This document shows positions 50,518-58,367 of a stretch of DNA of 64,000 bases, piece by piece. Made by a program: the position numbers and the translations under genes. The first letter of the stretch is position 1. Each line of letters begins with the position of its first letter. Source of the DNA: Blautia sp. AF19-10LB (GTDB lineage: Bacteria; Bacillota; Clostridia; Lachnospirales; Lachnospiraceae); assembly GCF_003461245.1 (NCBI RefSeq), contig NZ_QTWS01000019.1, positions 16,881 through 80,880 of the forward strand, in the 5' to 3' direction. The notes under the pieces were generated by a model. The model was not told the DNA's origin, did no database searches, and saw only the letters and a list, made by a program, of their open reading frames with translations.

Positions 50518-51966
50518 ATGAAAACGAATATAATGGGAACTGCAGTTGCTACGGTCCAGCAGATGCAGTCATATATACAGAAAGTTAATCCGGCAGTACC
50601 TAAATCCGTAATCGATATGGTTGAATATTATATATCAGAAGGAAAAACGGAAGGAGTAAGGGGAGATATCGCCTTTGCGCAAAGTTGCCTCGAAACAGGT
50701 AATTTCACATTCAATGGTTCTGCCGTAACATTGGACCAGAACAATTTTGCCGGAATCGGCGTTACAAAAAATGGTATGAAAGGGAATTCGTTCTCTCATC
50801 CATGGATCGGCATCCGGGCACAGATCCAGCATCTTAAAGCATATGCATCTAACGAAAAACTGTACGGTGTATGCGTGGATCCTCGTTTCTGTTATGTGAA
50901 AAGAGAAATAGCCCCATATGTTGAATGGCTTGGGATACAGGAAAATCCACAGGGCGGAGGCTGGGCTGCCGGGAAGAATTATGGCTCAAAGATATTGGAA
51001 ATTCTGGCGAAGATAATCGCGATGCCAGAAGTGAATAAGGAGGATGTTACAATGAATCTTAACACAAGTTTAATCAGCAATAACAACAGCTATGCAAATC
51101 AGGTGCCTAAATACATCGTTATCCATAATACAGATAACTTTGCAAAAGGAGCAAACGCAAAGGCACATGCCAAGGCTCAGCATGACGGGAACTTCTCCGG
51201 CTACTCTGCTCATGTATATGTTGATGATACCGAGGCTTATCAGGCTACACCTTTTAATCGAGGCGCATGGCATGTCGGCGTTAACTATGGTGGTGGTCTT
51301 TTCGGAATTTGCAACAACCACAATTCTATCGGCATCGAGATGTGCGTGCAGGCAGGGTATAATTATGATAAAGCATTTCGGAACACTGTTGAAATCTGCA
51401 AGATGTTGATGCAGAAGTTTGGAATTGACGCAGATCATGTGGTATCCCACTATGATGTGTGCGCAAAGAATTGCCCTTCTGCAATCCGGGCAAAAGGTGA
51501 CTGGAACCGCTTCAAGCAGCTGATCGGCGCAAAGGCAGCAACTACAACTGTAGATAAATATTACAGAATCCGGAAAACCTGGGGAGACAGTAAGGGCCAG
51601 CTTGGGGCATACAAGAATCTTGAGAATGCTAAAAAAGACTGGAAAGAAGGCTACACCATCTATGATTGGAATGGAAAAGCTGTATATCCGGAACAGAAAA
51701 AAGATACCTCATCACGCAAAGAGAAAGCTGACTTAACAGTAAAACTGGATATTCAGCTTCCTGTATTACAGTCTGGAACTGAGGGTGTAGCGGTGCGATG
51801 CTTACAGTCCATTCTTGGAGTTTCTGTTGACGGAGATTTTGGAAAAAATACAAAGTCAGCACTTAAAACATTTCAGCGGAATGTTGGTATTGATGATGAT
51901 GGTTGCTGTGGTCAGAATACATGGAAAAAGATAGCTGACCACATGAATGCAAATACATTCAAATAA
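50518..51966 (+). CDS. Endolysin: glucosaminidase + amidase + peptidoglycan-binding domains
   Basis: 482 residues. Domain 1 (about 25-170): IAFAQSCLETGNFTFNG...NFAGIG...GIRAQIQHLKAYAS, a GH73-like N-acetylglucosaminidase (Glu in SCLETGNF). Domain 2 (about 195-345): YIVIHNTDN, GRGAWHVG-like FNRGAWHVG, SIGIEMCV, VVSHYDVCAKNCPSAI, a zinc-dependent Amidase_2 fold. A short linker domain (YYRIRKTWGDSKGQLGAYKNLENAKK, SPOR-like) follows. Domain 4 (about 415-478): PVLQSGTEGVAVRCLQSIL...GDFGKNTKSALKTFQRNVGID, PG_binding_1. An internal AAGGAGG before in-frame ATG 51052 could give a second, shorter protein. Confidence 0.92.
   Translation: MKTNIMGTAVATVQQMQSYIQKVNPAVPKSVIDMVEYYISEGKTEGVRGDIAFAQSCLETGNFTFNGSAVTLDQNNFAGIGVTKNGMKGNSFSHPWIGIRAQIQHLKAYASNEKLYGVCVDPRFCYVKREIAPYVEWLGIQENPQGGGWAAGKNYGSKILEILAKIIAMPEVNKEDVTMNLNTSLISNNNSYANQVPKYIVIHNTDNFAKGANAKAHAKAQHDGNFSGYSAHVYVDDTEAYQATPFNRGAWHVGVNYGGGLFGICNNHNSIGIEMCVQAGYNYDKAFRNTVEICKMLMQKFGIDADHVVSHYDVCAKNCPSAIRAKGDWNRFKQLIGAKAATTTVDKYYRIRKTWGDSKGQLGAYKNLENAKKDWKEGYTIYDWNGKAVYPEQKKDTSSRKEKADLTVKLDIQLPVLQSGTEGVAVRCLQSILGVSVDGDFGKNTKSALKTFQRNVGIDDDGCCGQNTWKKIADHMNANTFK
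51037..51054 (+). promoter_or_regulatory. Internal ribosome-binding site and start inside the endolysin gene
   Basis: A perfect AAGGAGG (51037-51043) is followed, 8 nt later, by an in-frame ATG (51052-51054, residue 179) exactly at the junction between glucosaminidase and amidase domains. Initiation here would yield a 304-residue amidase/binding protein. Confidence 0.65.
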
Positions 51967-52122
51967 TAACAAAATAGGTGCTTTTTATAATATGTTTGCT
52001 TCAAAATTTGCCTTACAGGGTATAAAATATATCACGCAGTTTATAACAGTATTTGATATAATCTAACAAAAGTCCTTCCGATATATCAAGAGGTGCTAAA
52101 TTATAACGGAAGGAGCAATGGC

Positions 52123-52383
52123 ATGATTAAAATTTTACTGTCAAAAAAGCTTGGGGAGATGAGACTTACTCAGGCAGATTTGGCGAGGGCAACCGGAATA
52201 AGACCCAACACCATCAACGAGTTGTACCACGAGCTTGCAGATAGGGTGAATCTGGAACACCTCGACTTGATTTGCGAAGCCCTGGATTGTGAGCTGGATG
52301 AATTGATTGTTAGGGTACCGAACAAGGAATCAGCCATAACCCACACTCGCCAGGGAACTCAAAAACCCGGCAGAAAGAGGTAA
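52123..52383 (+). CDS. Xre-family (Cro/C1-type) transcriptional regulator
   Basis: 86 residues from ATG 52123, after GGAAGGAG. LGEMRLTQADLARATGIRPNTINELYHELADRVNLEHLDLICEALDCELDELI is a complete HTH_26-type fold (about 8-62); the tail is basic. It may regulate the moron genes next to it or late genes. A 12-bp-stem terminator ends it. Confidence 0.85.
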   Translation: MIKILLSKKLGEMRLTQADLARATGIRPNTINELYHELADRVNLEHLDLICEALDCELDELIVRVPNKESAITHTRQGTQKPGRKR

Positions 52384-52432
52384 CCGCTGCAACGGTTACC
52401 TCTTATTAAAGAGGGGGATTTCCCCTCTTTAT
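52375..52432. terminator. Two back-to-back terminators between converging genes
   Basis: AAGAGGTAACCG (52375-52386) pairs with CGGTTACCTCTT (52393-52404). Then AAAGAGGGG (52408-52416) pairs with CCCCTCTTT (52422-52430). The first ends the + strand regulator, the second the minus-strand GGCT gene, whose stop lies in its stem. Confidence 0.8.
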
Positions 52433-52872
52433 TTCACTTCTTTTAAATTATAATCCAATGAATCGTACAAATAATCTGTATCAAATCCCATATCTTTGTA
52501 ACCTTGCAATACAGTTCCAACATAACGGCTAGATGGCCTTCCCGCAGTGGCTGAGTCAGGCAAGAGGTATATCATAGCCTTTTTTCTAGTGCCGTTTTTT
52601 AATTGTACAAATACATTTCTCTTTTTATAAAATCTCGGATATCCCTCGTACAGATCAAGAGCCTTCTCATTTTTGCTATCGATATTCCAAACAGCAACAG
52701 GAACTCTACTTCCTTTTTGCCTTTTGACGGTTGCATAAGATCCTGTGCGGCTTCCTCTGTAAAGCAATTTCCAATTTATCAGATATCCGGTAAATGCGAC
52801 CGTTGCTCCAGGACAACGGTATGACATTTGCTGCACGTTAAGATTGCTTCCGTATGCTACATATAAACTCAT
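52429..52872 (-). CDS. Gamma-glutamylcyclotransferase-like (AIG2/GGCT) protein
   Basis: 147 residues. It begins LYVAYGSNLN (the YGSNL substrate loop), continues with GYLINWKLLYRG, VAVWNIDSKNEKALDLYEGYPRFYKKRNV (with the catalytic Glu in YEGYP) and MIYLLPDS. GGCT enzymes cleave gamma-glutamyl peptides into 5-oxoproline and the amine. The gene lies 47 bp after the amidoligase gene in the same transcript; such ligase/cyclotransferase pairs are a known arrangement and would make and remove an amide-linked tag. Confidence 0.87.
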   Translation of the reverse strand: MSLYVAYGSNLNVQQMSYRCPGATVAFTGYLINWKLLYRGSRTGSYATVKRQKGSRVPVAVWNIDSKNEKALDLYEGYPRFYKKRNVFVQLKNGTRKKAMIYLLPDSATAGRPSSRYVGTVLQGYKDMGFDTDYLYDSLDYNLKEVK

Positions 52873-52919
52873 GGCATTCCCTTTCTCCCCGTAAAGCCGT
52901 TAGGTCAGCTGATTTATAA

Positions 52920-53846
52920 CTAAGCAACCTGTTCTGCTTTTGCGTTTTCACGGAGCTGTTTCATCATGTGAAGTCTGCAGGTCTTAAATTCATCTCCGTA
53001 GAGTCCAAGGCGGTTAGTCAAAATATTGTACATAAGTGTAATTTTTTTCTGAGCGGTATATCCATTCATTGAACGGAATACTACTTTATCATCGGATTCA
53101 ATAGCCCAAGCAGAGAGTGCAAGGCAAAACTGAACATATGCTTTAATTTTTCCTGCATGAAGCGTGCTATTGAAAAGTCTAAATTCAACAGTACCTTTCT
53201 GGAAGAAGCTATGGAGATTCAGCGCATGATATCTTGTGGAGTTATAATGCTGATGATCGATACCACCACAATATCCATCGTTTGCTGGGCTATACCAGAT
53301 CTTTTCGACAGAATCGGTTGTGATGTTCTTATCTTTTTTCATGGTATCGAGCAGGTTTTTACAAACTGGCAAACACCAACGATTTTTTCTGCTTCCGACT
53401 GCAAGGGCATCATAAATAATTTCCTGCCGACTATACATGAAGTTTACCAATCTGCGCAGAGAGGTTGCTGTATGGTTTGCTCCATCAACATGGATATGGA
53501 TACCACATGAAGCATGAGGTACTCCACCGATTTCTCTGAATTTACGAATGATTGCCTGCAATGTATCAAGATCTTCGTATTTTAGAACCGGTGTTACGAA
53601 TTCAACTCTGTATTCGTCCATGTTCTCGGTTCCAACTTTACGAATTGGATTGATTGAGCTGTCTCGCATTACCTTCCATTTTCTTCCCTGTGAATCCTGA
53701 ATGGTTCTTGTCTGGTAGCAAGTGCGATCTGGTCTGGAAGCTGCAGTTCCGATAATTTCTGCAACTGCATCCGCAGCCATTTTTCTTGAAATACCTGTAA
53801 ATTCAACCTCAACACCGTAGTTCTGTTTCTTTAAAAGTTCTGACAT
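52920..53846 (-). CDS. Amidoligase-family enzyme
   Basis: 308 residues, start ATG at 53846 with AGGAGG upstream (minus strand). NYGVEVEFTGISR opens the COOH-NH2 ligase fold (glutamine-synthetase-like). Conserved parts: WKVMRDSSINP, EYRVEFVTPVLKYEDLD, CGIHIHVDGANHTATSLRRLVNFMYSRQEI (metal/ATP site HIHVD) and TVEFRLFNSTLHAGKIKAYVQFCLALSAWA. These enzymes join an acid to an amine using ATP. The target, such as a small metabolite, peptide or capsid protein, is unknown. Confidence 0.88.
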   Translation of the reverse strand: MSELLKKQNYGVEVEFTGISRKMAADAVAEIIGTAASRPDRTCYQTRTIQDSQGRKWKVMRDSSINPIRKVGTENMDEYRVEFVTPVLKYEDLDTLQAIIRKFREIGGVPHASCGIHIHVDGANHTATSLRRLVNFMYSRQEIIYDALAVGSRKNRWCLPVCKNLLDTMKKDKNITTDSVEKIWYSPANDGYCGGIDHQHYNSTRYHALNLHSFFQKGTVEFRLFNSTLHAGKIKAYVQFCLALSAWAIESDDKVVFRSMNGYTAQKKITLMYNILTNRLGLYGDEFKTCRLHMMKQLRENAKAEQVA

Positions 53847-53918
53847 ATCATTTTCCTCCTATTATCTCTCAAACCTCGCACCGTCTATGCGAATGTTTGT
53901 TCTGTTGTTTATGCTTGT

Positions 53919-53946
53919 ATATTACCATATGTACCGTACATGTCAA
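53919..53946 (-). promoter_or_regulatory. Promoter of the amidoligase operon with palindromic operator
   Basis: On the minus strand TTGACA (53946-53941) and TAATAT (53924-53919) are 16 bp apart. The spacer holds a 13-bp palindrome, ATGTAC-C-GTACAT (53929-53941 on +), overlapping the -35 box. This is where a repressor would block transcription. The perfect -35 suggests expression from the prophage itself. Confidence 0.65.
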
Positions 53947-53987
53947 TAGTTTATTGAAGAAAATCTCTAAAATAATGAAGAAAAATG

Positions 53988-54021
53988 TTGACAAAATGAA
54001 GATATAGTGATAAACTATAAT
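53988..54021 (+). promoter_or_regulatory. Predicted + strand promoter
   Basis: TTGACA at 53988-53993. TAAACT (54011-54016) lies 17 bp downstream; a perfect TATAAT (54016-54021) follows with longer spacing. It is divergent from the amidoligase promoter 42 bp away and drives the 45-residue gene below. Confidence 0.6.
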
Positions 54022-54056
54022 TGTAGCAAGGAGATAGCAGGAAAGGAGTTAGAGAA

Positions 54057-54194
54057 ATGGAAAAAGATATAATGACTACATTAGAATTTAAAACCGTTAT
54101 GGAAATGGTCGTGTTGATCATTGAGAACAGTAAAAATAAAGAAGAGGCACTTGAAAAAATCAAGAACCTCTCCATTTTAAAAGAAAATAATTAA
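54057..54194 (+). CDS. 45-residue small protein
   Basis: MEKDIMTTLEFK... ending ILKENN, with GGAAAGGAG before ATG 54057 and a promoter 40 bp upstream. One amphipathic helix pair; the centre (VMEMVVLIIENSKNKEEALEKIK) is moderately hydrophobic. Resembles small prophage regulators or anti-repressors in size only; family unknown. Confidence 0.6.
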   Translation: MEKDIMTTLEFKTVMEMVVLIIENSKNKEEALEKIKNLSILKENN

Positions 54195-54211
54195 GAACTA
54201 AGCGAATAGAC

Positions 54212-54248
54212 ACCGAGCGGACTCCGAAACTTCCTGCTTCCGCTCGGT
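54212..54248. repeat. 10-bp perfect inverted repeat
   Basis: ACCGAGCGGA (54212-54221) pairs with TCCGCTCGGT (54239-54248), loop 17 nt. No T run follows, so it is not a standard terminator. Could be a structured 3' end or a recombination/regulatory site. Otherwise 54195-54304 holds nothing evident. Confidence 0.6.
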
Positions 54249-54304
54249 ACCTAAGAAAATAATAGCAGGAAGAAAAAAATAAGTCAACAGAAAGTTGGTG
54301 TATT

Positions 54305-54505
54305 ATGATATCGTACAATCCGCTTTGGCACACGCTTCTTGATAGAGGTATGAATAAGGGAGATCTAAAAGACGCAACCGGATTAAGTTATGGGACTATG
54401 GCTTCCATGGGAAAGAATGAGCCAGTCAATCTGAAACAGATAGATAGAATATGTAAAGCTCTTAATTGCGGCATCAGTGATGTGATAGAGTATATACCTG
54501 ATTAA
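54305..54505 (+). CDS. Xre-family transcriptional regulator (short)
   Basis: 66 residues: YNPLWHTLLDRGMNKGDLKDATGLSYGTMASMGKNEPVNLKQIDRICKALNCGISDVIEYIPD, a complete short HTH of the same subfamily as 52123-52383. It may act with or against that regulator. The last gene of the phage-like block. Confidence 0.8.
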   Translation: MISYNPLWHTLLDRGMNKGDLKDATGLSYGTMASMGKNEPVNLKQIDRICKALNCGISDVIEYIPD

Positions 54506-54545
54506 CATCACTGCAATAAATAATACGATTTATTCCCGTGATGTT
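54504..54545. repeat. Long imperfect inverted repeat after the Xre gene
   Basis: AACATCAC (54504-54511) pairs with GTGATGTT (54538-54545), and inside it AATAAAT pairs with ATTTATT around loop AATACG. It forms a 15-bp stem with a 3-nt internal loop. Lacks a T run; possibly a weak bidirectional terminator. Confidence 0.55.
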
Positions 54546-54800
54546 AGAGTGATGTTTGGAACTATTGCAAATAATAATACAACGTGGTATATTTAATAAA
54601 AGCCCGCCTCTTTTATTTTATTTAATACACGGTAACACGAAAAAGCGGCCTAGTGTTATTGAGTTTGAATAATCCACGCAATCATAAAACACCAGTATTT
54701 ATGCGGGGTTCAAACAAATTTGCTTAGCATCTGGCAACAAAATGGCAACATTTTGTAGTTATTCGGCGAATAAAAATTTTATTTCATAACGTATATAAAG
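54546..54800. other. Non-coding junction between prophage and integrative element, with candidate attachment core
   Basis: No ORF. ACAAAATG (54737-54744) GCAA CATTTTGT (54749-54756) is a perfect 8-bp inverted repeat with a 4-bp centre, the layout of a tyrosine-recombinase core. Upstream GTTTGAA...TTCAAAC (54660s-54710s) is another inverted repeat with AT-rich arms. The second copy needed to prove att sites was not found in the window. Confidence 0.4.
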
Positions 54801-54850
54801 AAACCTTACTGATTTTCAGAAGTAAAAAACTGAATATCGGTAAGGTTTTC
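54801..54850. terminator. 19-bp stem bidirectional terminator
   Basis: AAACCTTACTGATTTTCAG (from 54801) pairs with CTGAATATCGGTAAGGTTT (to 54847) with two mismatches, followed by CTTTTTTCTT on the + strand and preceded by a poly-A/T arm on the other. It ends the minus-strand repressor gene. Confidence 0.75.
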
Positions 54851-54857
54851 TTTTTTC

Positions 54858-55382
54858 TTATTTTTCTTTTTTAGTCAATTCTTTTACGAGGTAATCACTC
54901 AGTTCCTGAGAGGGTACCTTGGCACGTTTCTGGTAAGTATCCAGTTCCGGGTACTTATATCTCCATTCATCATATTCTTCCTTGCTGATTTCACCGTTTT
55001 CCAATTTATCAGCTTGTTCCATCCATGCACGAAGCATTTCATCGACAGATGAGCCGGGAGCAGATATGGAAGAGTCAAGGCAGAGATGAGGCTGTCCATC
55101 TATATTTTTTACCTTCAGACCATATATATCTTCCAGTGCAAATAGTGTGTGCATCAGACCTATATGAGTATCAATATCTGGAACTGTTAAGGCATGAGTA
55201 TTGATATCAAAGATCTGAGACATTTGTTTTACAAGATCAATCTTAGGAACTCTGGCTTCAGATTCATACTGAGCCATGCGGACATCTGAGGTTTTTCCTT
55301 TGAATCCCAGTTGTTCTCCGAGTTGTTTTTGTGTCATGCCGATACGGTTACGAAAAAATTTGATACGTTGTCCGATTGCCAT
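54858..55382 (-). CDS. Xre-family repressor of the integrative element
   Basis: 174 residues, start at 55382 with AAGGAGG upstream (further upstream codons lack a site). IGQRIKFFRNRIGMTQKQLGEQLGFKGKTSDVRMAQYESEARVP is the HTH (about 3-45). The C-terminal part (LFALEDIYGLKVKNIDGQPHLCLD..., KLENGEISKEEYDEWRYKYPE) is conserved in repressors encoded beside Tn916-like integrases. Divergent from xis/int, so it probably controls their promoter through the repeats described next. Confidence 0.85.
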   Translation of the reverse strand: MAIGQRIKFFRNRIGMTQKQLGEQLGFKGKTSDVRMAQYESEARVPKIDLVKQMSQIFDINTHALTVPDIDTHIGLMHTLFALEDIYGLKVKNIDGQPHLCLDSSISAPGSSVDEMLRAWMEQADKLENGEISKEEYDEWRYKYPELDTYQKRAKVPSQELSDYLVKELTKKEK

Positions 55383-55495
55383 TTTTGTTTGCCTCCTTAT
55401 AGTGGTCATTCGTGTTGCCATAATTAATTGTGAAGAAAATAAAACAATTCTGTTTAGGTTCAGTATAGCATGAGCAATTTTAGATAGCAAGAAGA

Positions 55496-55584
55496 ACTTA
55501 AACAAAAAAATTTAATATTCTTATAAAACTGCTTGACTTAAATTAAAATGTTTAGTATCATGCAAATGTAACGACTTAAACAAA
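55496..55584 (+). promoter_or_regulatory. xis-int promoter flanked by direct-repeat operators
   Basis: TTGACT (55533-55538), 17 bp, TATCAT (55556-55561). The 11-bp sequence ACTTAAACAAA occurs at 55496-55506 and 55574-55584, and ACTTAAA again inside the promoter (55537-55543). The symmetric placement suggests binding by the divergent Xre repressor. Confidence 0.65.
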
Positions 55585-55614
55585 TTACGTTAAGACAGAG
55601 AGGAGAGATGCGAT

Positions 55615-55797
55615 GTGACGAACAGAACTTTTATGACAGTAGAAGAAGTTGCAGCGGAACTGGGAGTTTCCAAGTCTTATGCTTATAAGATTGTCAAACA
55701 GCTAAATGAAGAATTACAGAAGCTGGGTTATCTTACGGTAGCTGGCAGAGTAAACACCAATTATTTCCGCAAAAAAGTATGTTACAGCGAAGTGTAA
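55615..55797 (+). CDS. xis: Excisionase / helix-turn-helix protein
   Basis: 60 residues from GTG 55615, 6 bp after GAGAGGAGAG. TFMTVEEVAAELGVSKSYAYKIVKQLNEELQKLGYLTVAGRVNTNYFRKKVC is a MerR-like winged HTH as in Tn916-type excisionases. Directly before int, overlapping in sequence space but not in frame. Confidence 0.75.
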   Translation: MTNRTFMTVEEVAAELGVSKSYAYKIVKQLNEELQKLGYLTVAGRVNTNYFRKKVCYSEV

Positions 55798-55814
55798 GAG
55801 AGAGGAGAATTTGT

Positions 55815-56915
55815 ATGAGTATTTACAAAGATAATGTCACTGGGAAGTGGCGAGTGGTTTATCGGTATACCGACTGGACAGGGAAAACGAAACAGACTTC
55901 AAAACGAGGATTTCCTACGAAGCGAGAAGCGCAGATGTGGGAACACGAACAAATGTTAAAGCATGATGCAAAACTGGATATGACTTTCGCAAGTTTTTAT
56001 GAAATCTATGTAGAAGATAAAAAGGAACGAATCCGGGATAACACATGGGGAACTAAGAATAATATTGCCAGAACAAAAATTCTTCCATACTTTGGGGAGA
56101 GAAAGATTGCAGAAATTGAACCAAAAGATGTGATTGCATGGCAGAATCATTTGCTTGCATTTAAGAGAGCGAATGGAAAAGGGTATTCTGCTTCATATCT
56201 GCGGAAAATCCACAGCCAGTTAAGTGCCATTTTCAATCATGCGGTTGATTTTTATCATTTGCCTTCTAATCCGGCACAGAAAGCTGGAAATATAGCAATA
56301 GAGGAATATAAGGAAATGTTGTTCTGGACGAAAGAAGAGTATTTGAAATTTGCAGATGTGATGATGGATAAACCAGTTTCTTACTACGCTTTTGAAATAC
56401 TTTACTGGTGTGGTATCCGTGAAGGAGAGTTGCTTGCCCTGACACCAGCGGATTTTGACTTTACAACGCATACACTACGAATTAACAAATCATATCAAAG
56501 ATTAAACCGGGAAGATGTGATTACCCCACCAAAGACATTTAAAAGTAACAGATTTATCAAGATGCCACAATTTATATGTGATGAGATGCAGGATTATATG
56601 GGAATGCTTTACGGTCTGAAGGAAGACGAAAGAATTTTCAAAATTTCCAAATCGTATCTGCATCATGAAATGAACAGAGGATCAAAAGTGTCTGGGGTAA
56701 AGCGAATTCGTGTGCATGATTTGCGACATTCCCATGTATCGTTATTGATCAATATGGGATTTACGGTATTAGCAATTGCAGACCGAATGGGACATGAGAG
56801 CATTGATATCACTTACCGATATGCGCATCTGTTTCCAAGTGAACAGACACAGATGGCAGAACAGTTGGATATTGAAAGGATGGAAAAATTAAATGGAGAA
56901 AAATCTGGACAGTAA
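55815..56915 (+). CDS. int: Tyrosine recombinase (integrase, Tn916-like)
   Basis: 366 residues from ATG 55815, after GAGAGGAG. N-terminal arm-binding domain (WRVVYRYTDWTGKTKQTSKRGFPTKREA), SAM-like core-binding domain (FASFYEIYVEDKKERIRDNTW), catalytic domain with Arg in YWCGIREGELLAL, HDLRHSH (His-x-x-Arg), GHESIDITYRYAHL (His and Tyr). All catalytic residues are present, so it is probably active. It belongs to the mobilizable element, not clearly to the prophage. Confidence 0.92.
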   Translation: MSIYKDNVTGKWRVVYRYTDWTGKTKQTSKRGFPTKREAQMWEHEQMLKHDAKLDMTFASFYEIYVEDKKERIRDNTWGTKNNIARTKILPYFGERKIAEIEPKDVIAWQNHLLAFKRANGKGYSASYLRKIHSQLSAIFNHAVDFYHLPSNPAQKAGNIAIEEYKEMLFWTKEEYLKFADVMMDKPVSYYAFEILYWCGIREGELLALTPADFDFTTHTLRINKSYQRLNREDVITPPKTFKSNRFIKMPQFICDEMQDYMGMLYGLKEDERIFKISKSYLHHEMNRGSKVSGVKRIRVHDLRHSHVSLLINMGFTVLAIADRMGHESIDITYRYAHLFPSEQTQMAEQLDIERMEKLNGEKSGQ

Positions 56916-57216
56916 AGGAAGATGGAGAAACAAAATCGTAGCATTCCGGGTATCCCCGGAAGAGGCAGAGCAAATTGATGCATGTGTCCGATTGTCAGGA
57001 CTTAGCAAGCAGGACTATATCACAAAACGATTAACTGATCGAGAAATTGTGGTACAAGGAAATCCAAGAGTGTATAAAGCATTGCGAAATCAGATGGCAG
57101 AGATTTATGAAGAATTGAAGCGTCTGGAAAAATGCAGTGAGGAAAACGAAGAGTTGCTGAGTACCCTGAGATTGGTCGCAGAGACATTGTATGGATTGAA
57201 AGGGGAAAATGAATGA
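56893..57216 (+). CDS. MobC-like relaxosome accessory protein
   Basis: 107 residues overlapping the int end by 23 bp. The ribbon-helix-helix pattern NKIVAFRVSPEEAEQIDACVRLSGLSKQDYITKRL is that of plasmid mobilization relaxosome proteins. The C-terminal half is a coiled coil (YKALRNQMAEIYEELKRLEK). Likely helps the MobL-type relaxase at oriT. Confidence 0.75.
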   Translation: MEKNLDSKGRWRNKIVAFRVSPEEAEQIDACVRLSGLSKQDYITKRLTDREIVVQGNPRVYKALRNQMAEIYEELKRLEKCSEENEELLSTLRLVAETLYGLKGENE

Positions 57217-58367
57217 CAGCAAAAGAAAAAATGACTGCTCCGGTAACATCTGTTGGCGCAGATGTGGAACAGCCATTACAAAATTTTAAAACCAACCAAA
57301 GTATAGCAGATTTGCCCGGCAAGGGCAATCTGCAAGCCACAAATAATGCGGAAAATACAGCAAAATCAGCAAATAAAAAGAATTCGGATGATCTAGAAAC
57401 AGTTTCTATGATGGAATTATACGATACCGCATATCCACCCAAACTGCCAATTGTAGATGGACTTCTGTATAACGGAACTTACCTGTTTGTGGGTTCACCG
57501 AAAATTGGAAAATCATTCTTCATGGCACAGATTGGGTATCACATCAGCAAGGGACTTCCGTTGTGGGGATTTTCAGTGAGACAGGGAACGGTTCTGTATC
57601 TGGCACTGGAAGACGATTATGCAAGGCTGCAGAAACGATTATCACAGATGTTTGGAATGGAAGGCAGTGAGAACTTTTATTTTGCCACAAAGTCCAAATC
57701 ATTAAATGCTGGATTGGAGCAACAACTTGTGCAGTTTGTAATAGAGCATAAGGATGCAAGACTCATTATCATTGATACGCTCCAGAAAGTCAGGGAAGTG
57801 GGCGGAGATAAATTCAGCTATGCCAGTGATTATGAAATTGTGACAAAGCTGAAAGCATTCAGTGACCATTATGGAATCTGTTTTCTGGTGGTGCATCACA
57901 CAAGAAAAATGGAATCTTCAGACAGCTTTGACATGATTTCCGGTACGAACGGACTGTTGGGAGCTGCAGACGGAGCATTTGTCATGCAGAAAGAAAAACG
58001 GACAGATAATAAGGCAGTTCTGGAAGTGGCAGGACGTGACCAGCAGGATCAGAAACTGTGGTTGAACTTTAATCGGAAAAGATGCGTTTGGGAGTTAACC
58101 AAAACAGAAACAGAACTTTGGAAAGAACCAGAAGATCCCTTGCTTGAAAAAATCAAAGAACTGGTAACGGATGAACAGCCGGAATGGACGGGAACAGCAA
58201 CGGAACTGGTAGAACTTCTGCAGGTAGAGATGCAGCCTAACGCTTTATCAAGGAAATTGAATGTCAGCCTGGAACGACTGCTTCTGGAATATGGAATTCA
58301 GTATAAAACAGAGCGAGGACATGATGGAAGAAAAATCAGACTGACCTTTGTAGGAACAACAGCGTGA
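57213..58367 (+). CDS. RepA-like helicase/AAA ATPase (AAA_25)
   Basis: 384 residues. A disordered N-terminus, then YLFVGSPKIGKSFFMAQIG (Walker A, about 89-104), VLYLALEDDYARLQKRL, ARLIIIDTLQKVRE (Walker B) and FLVVHHTRKMESSDSFDMISGTNGLLGAADG. The C-terminal part is a winged-helix region (WTGTATELVELLQVEMQPNALSRKLNVSLERL). RepA-like hexameric helicases initiate replication of plasmids and of integrative elements after excision. Followed at once by a GTGACG repeat array. Confidence 0.82.
   Translation: MTAKEKMTAPVTSVGADVEQPLQNFKTNQSIADLPGKGNLQATNNAENTAKSANKKNSDDLETVSMMELYDTAYPPKLPIVDGLLYNGTYLFVGSPKIGKSFFMAQIGYHISKGLPLWGFSVRQGTVLYLALEDDYARLQKRLSQMFGMEGSENFYFATKSKSLNAGLEQQLVQFVIEHKDARLIIIDTLQKVREVGGDKFSYASDYEIVTKLKAFSDHYGICFLVVHHTRKMESSDSFDMISGTNGLLGAADGAFVMQKEKRTDNKAVLEVAGRDQQDQKLWLNFNRKRCVWELTKTETELWKEPEDPLLEKIKELVTDEQPEWTGTATELVELLQVEMQPNALSRKLNVSLERLLLEYGIQYKTERGHDGRKIRLTFVGTTA

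Noticed and set aside
53929..53941. LexA/SOS box
   Set aside because: ATGTACCGTACAT does not fit the Bacillota LexA pattern GAAC-N4-GTTC.
55815..56915. Integrase of the prophage
   Set aside because: It is linked to Xis, a divergent Xre repressor, MobC, RepA and a relaxase, so it belongs to the mobilizable element. The prophage integrase probably lies left of the window.
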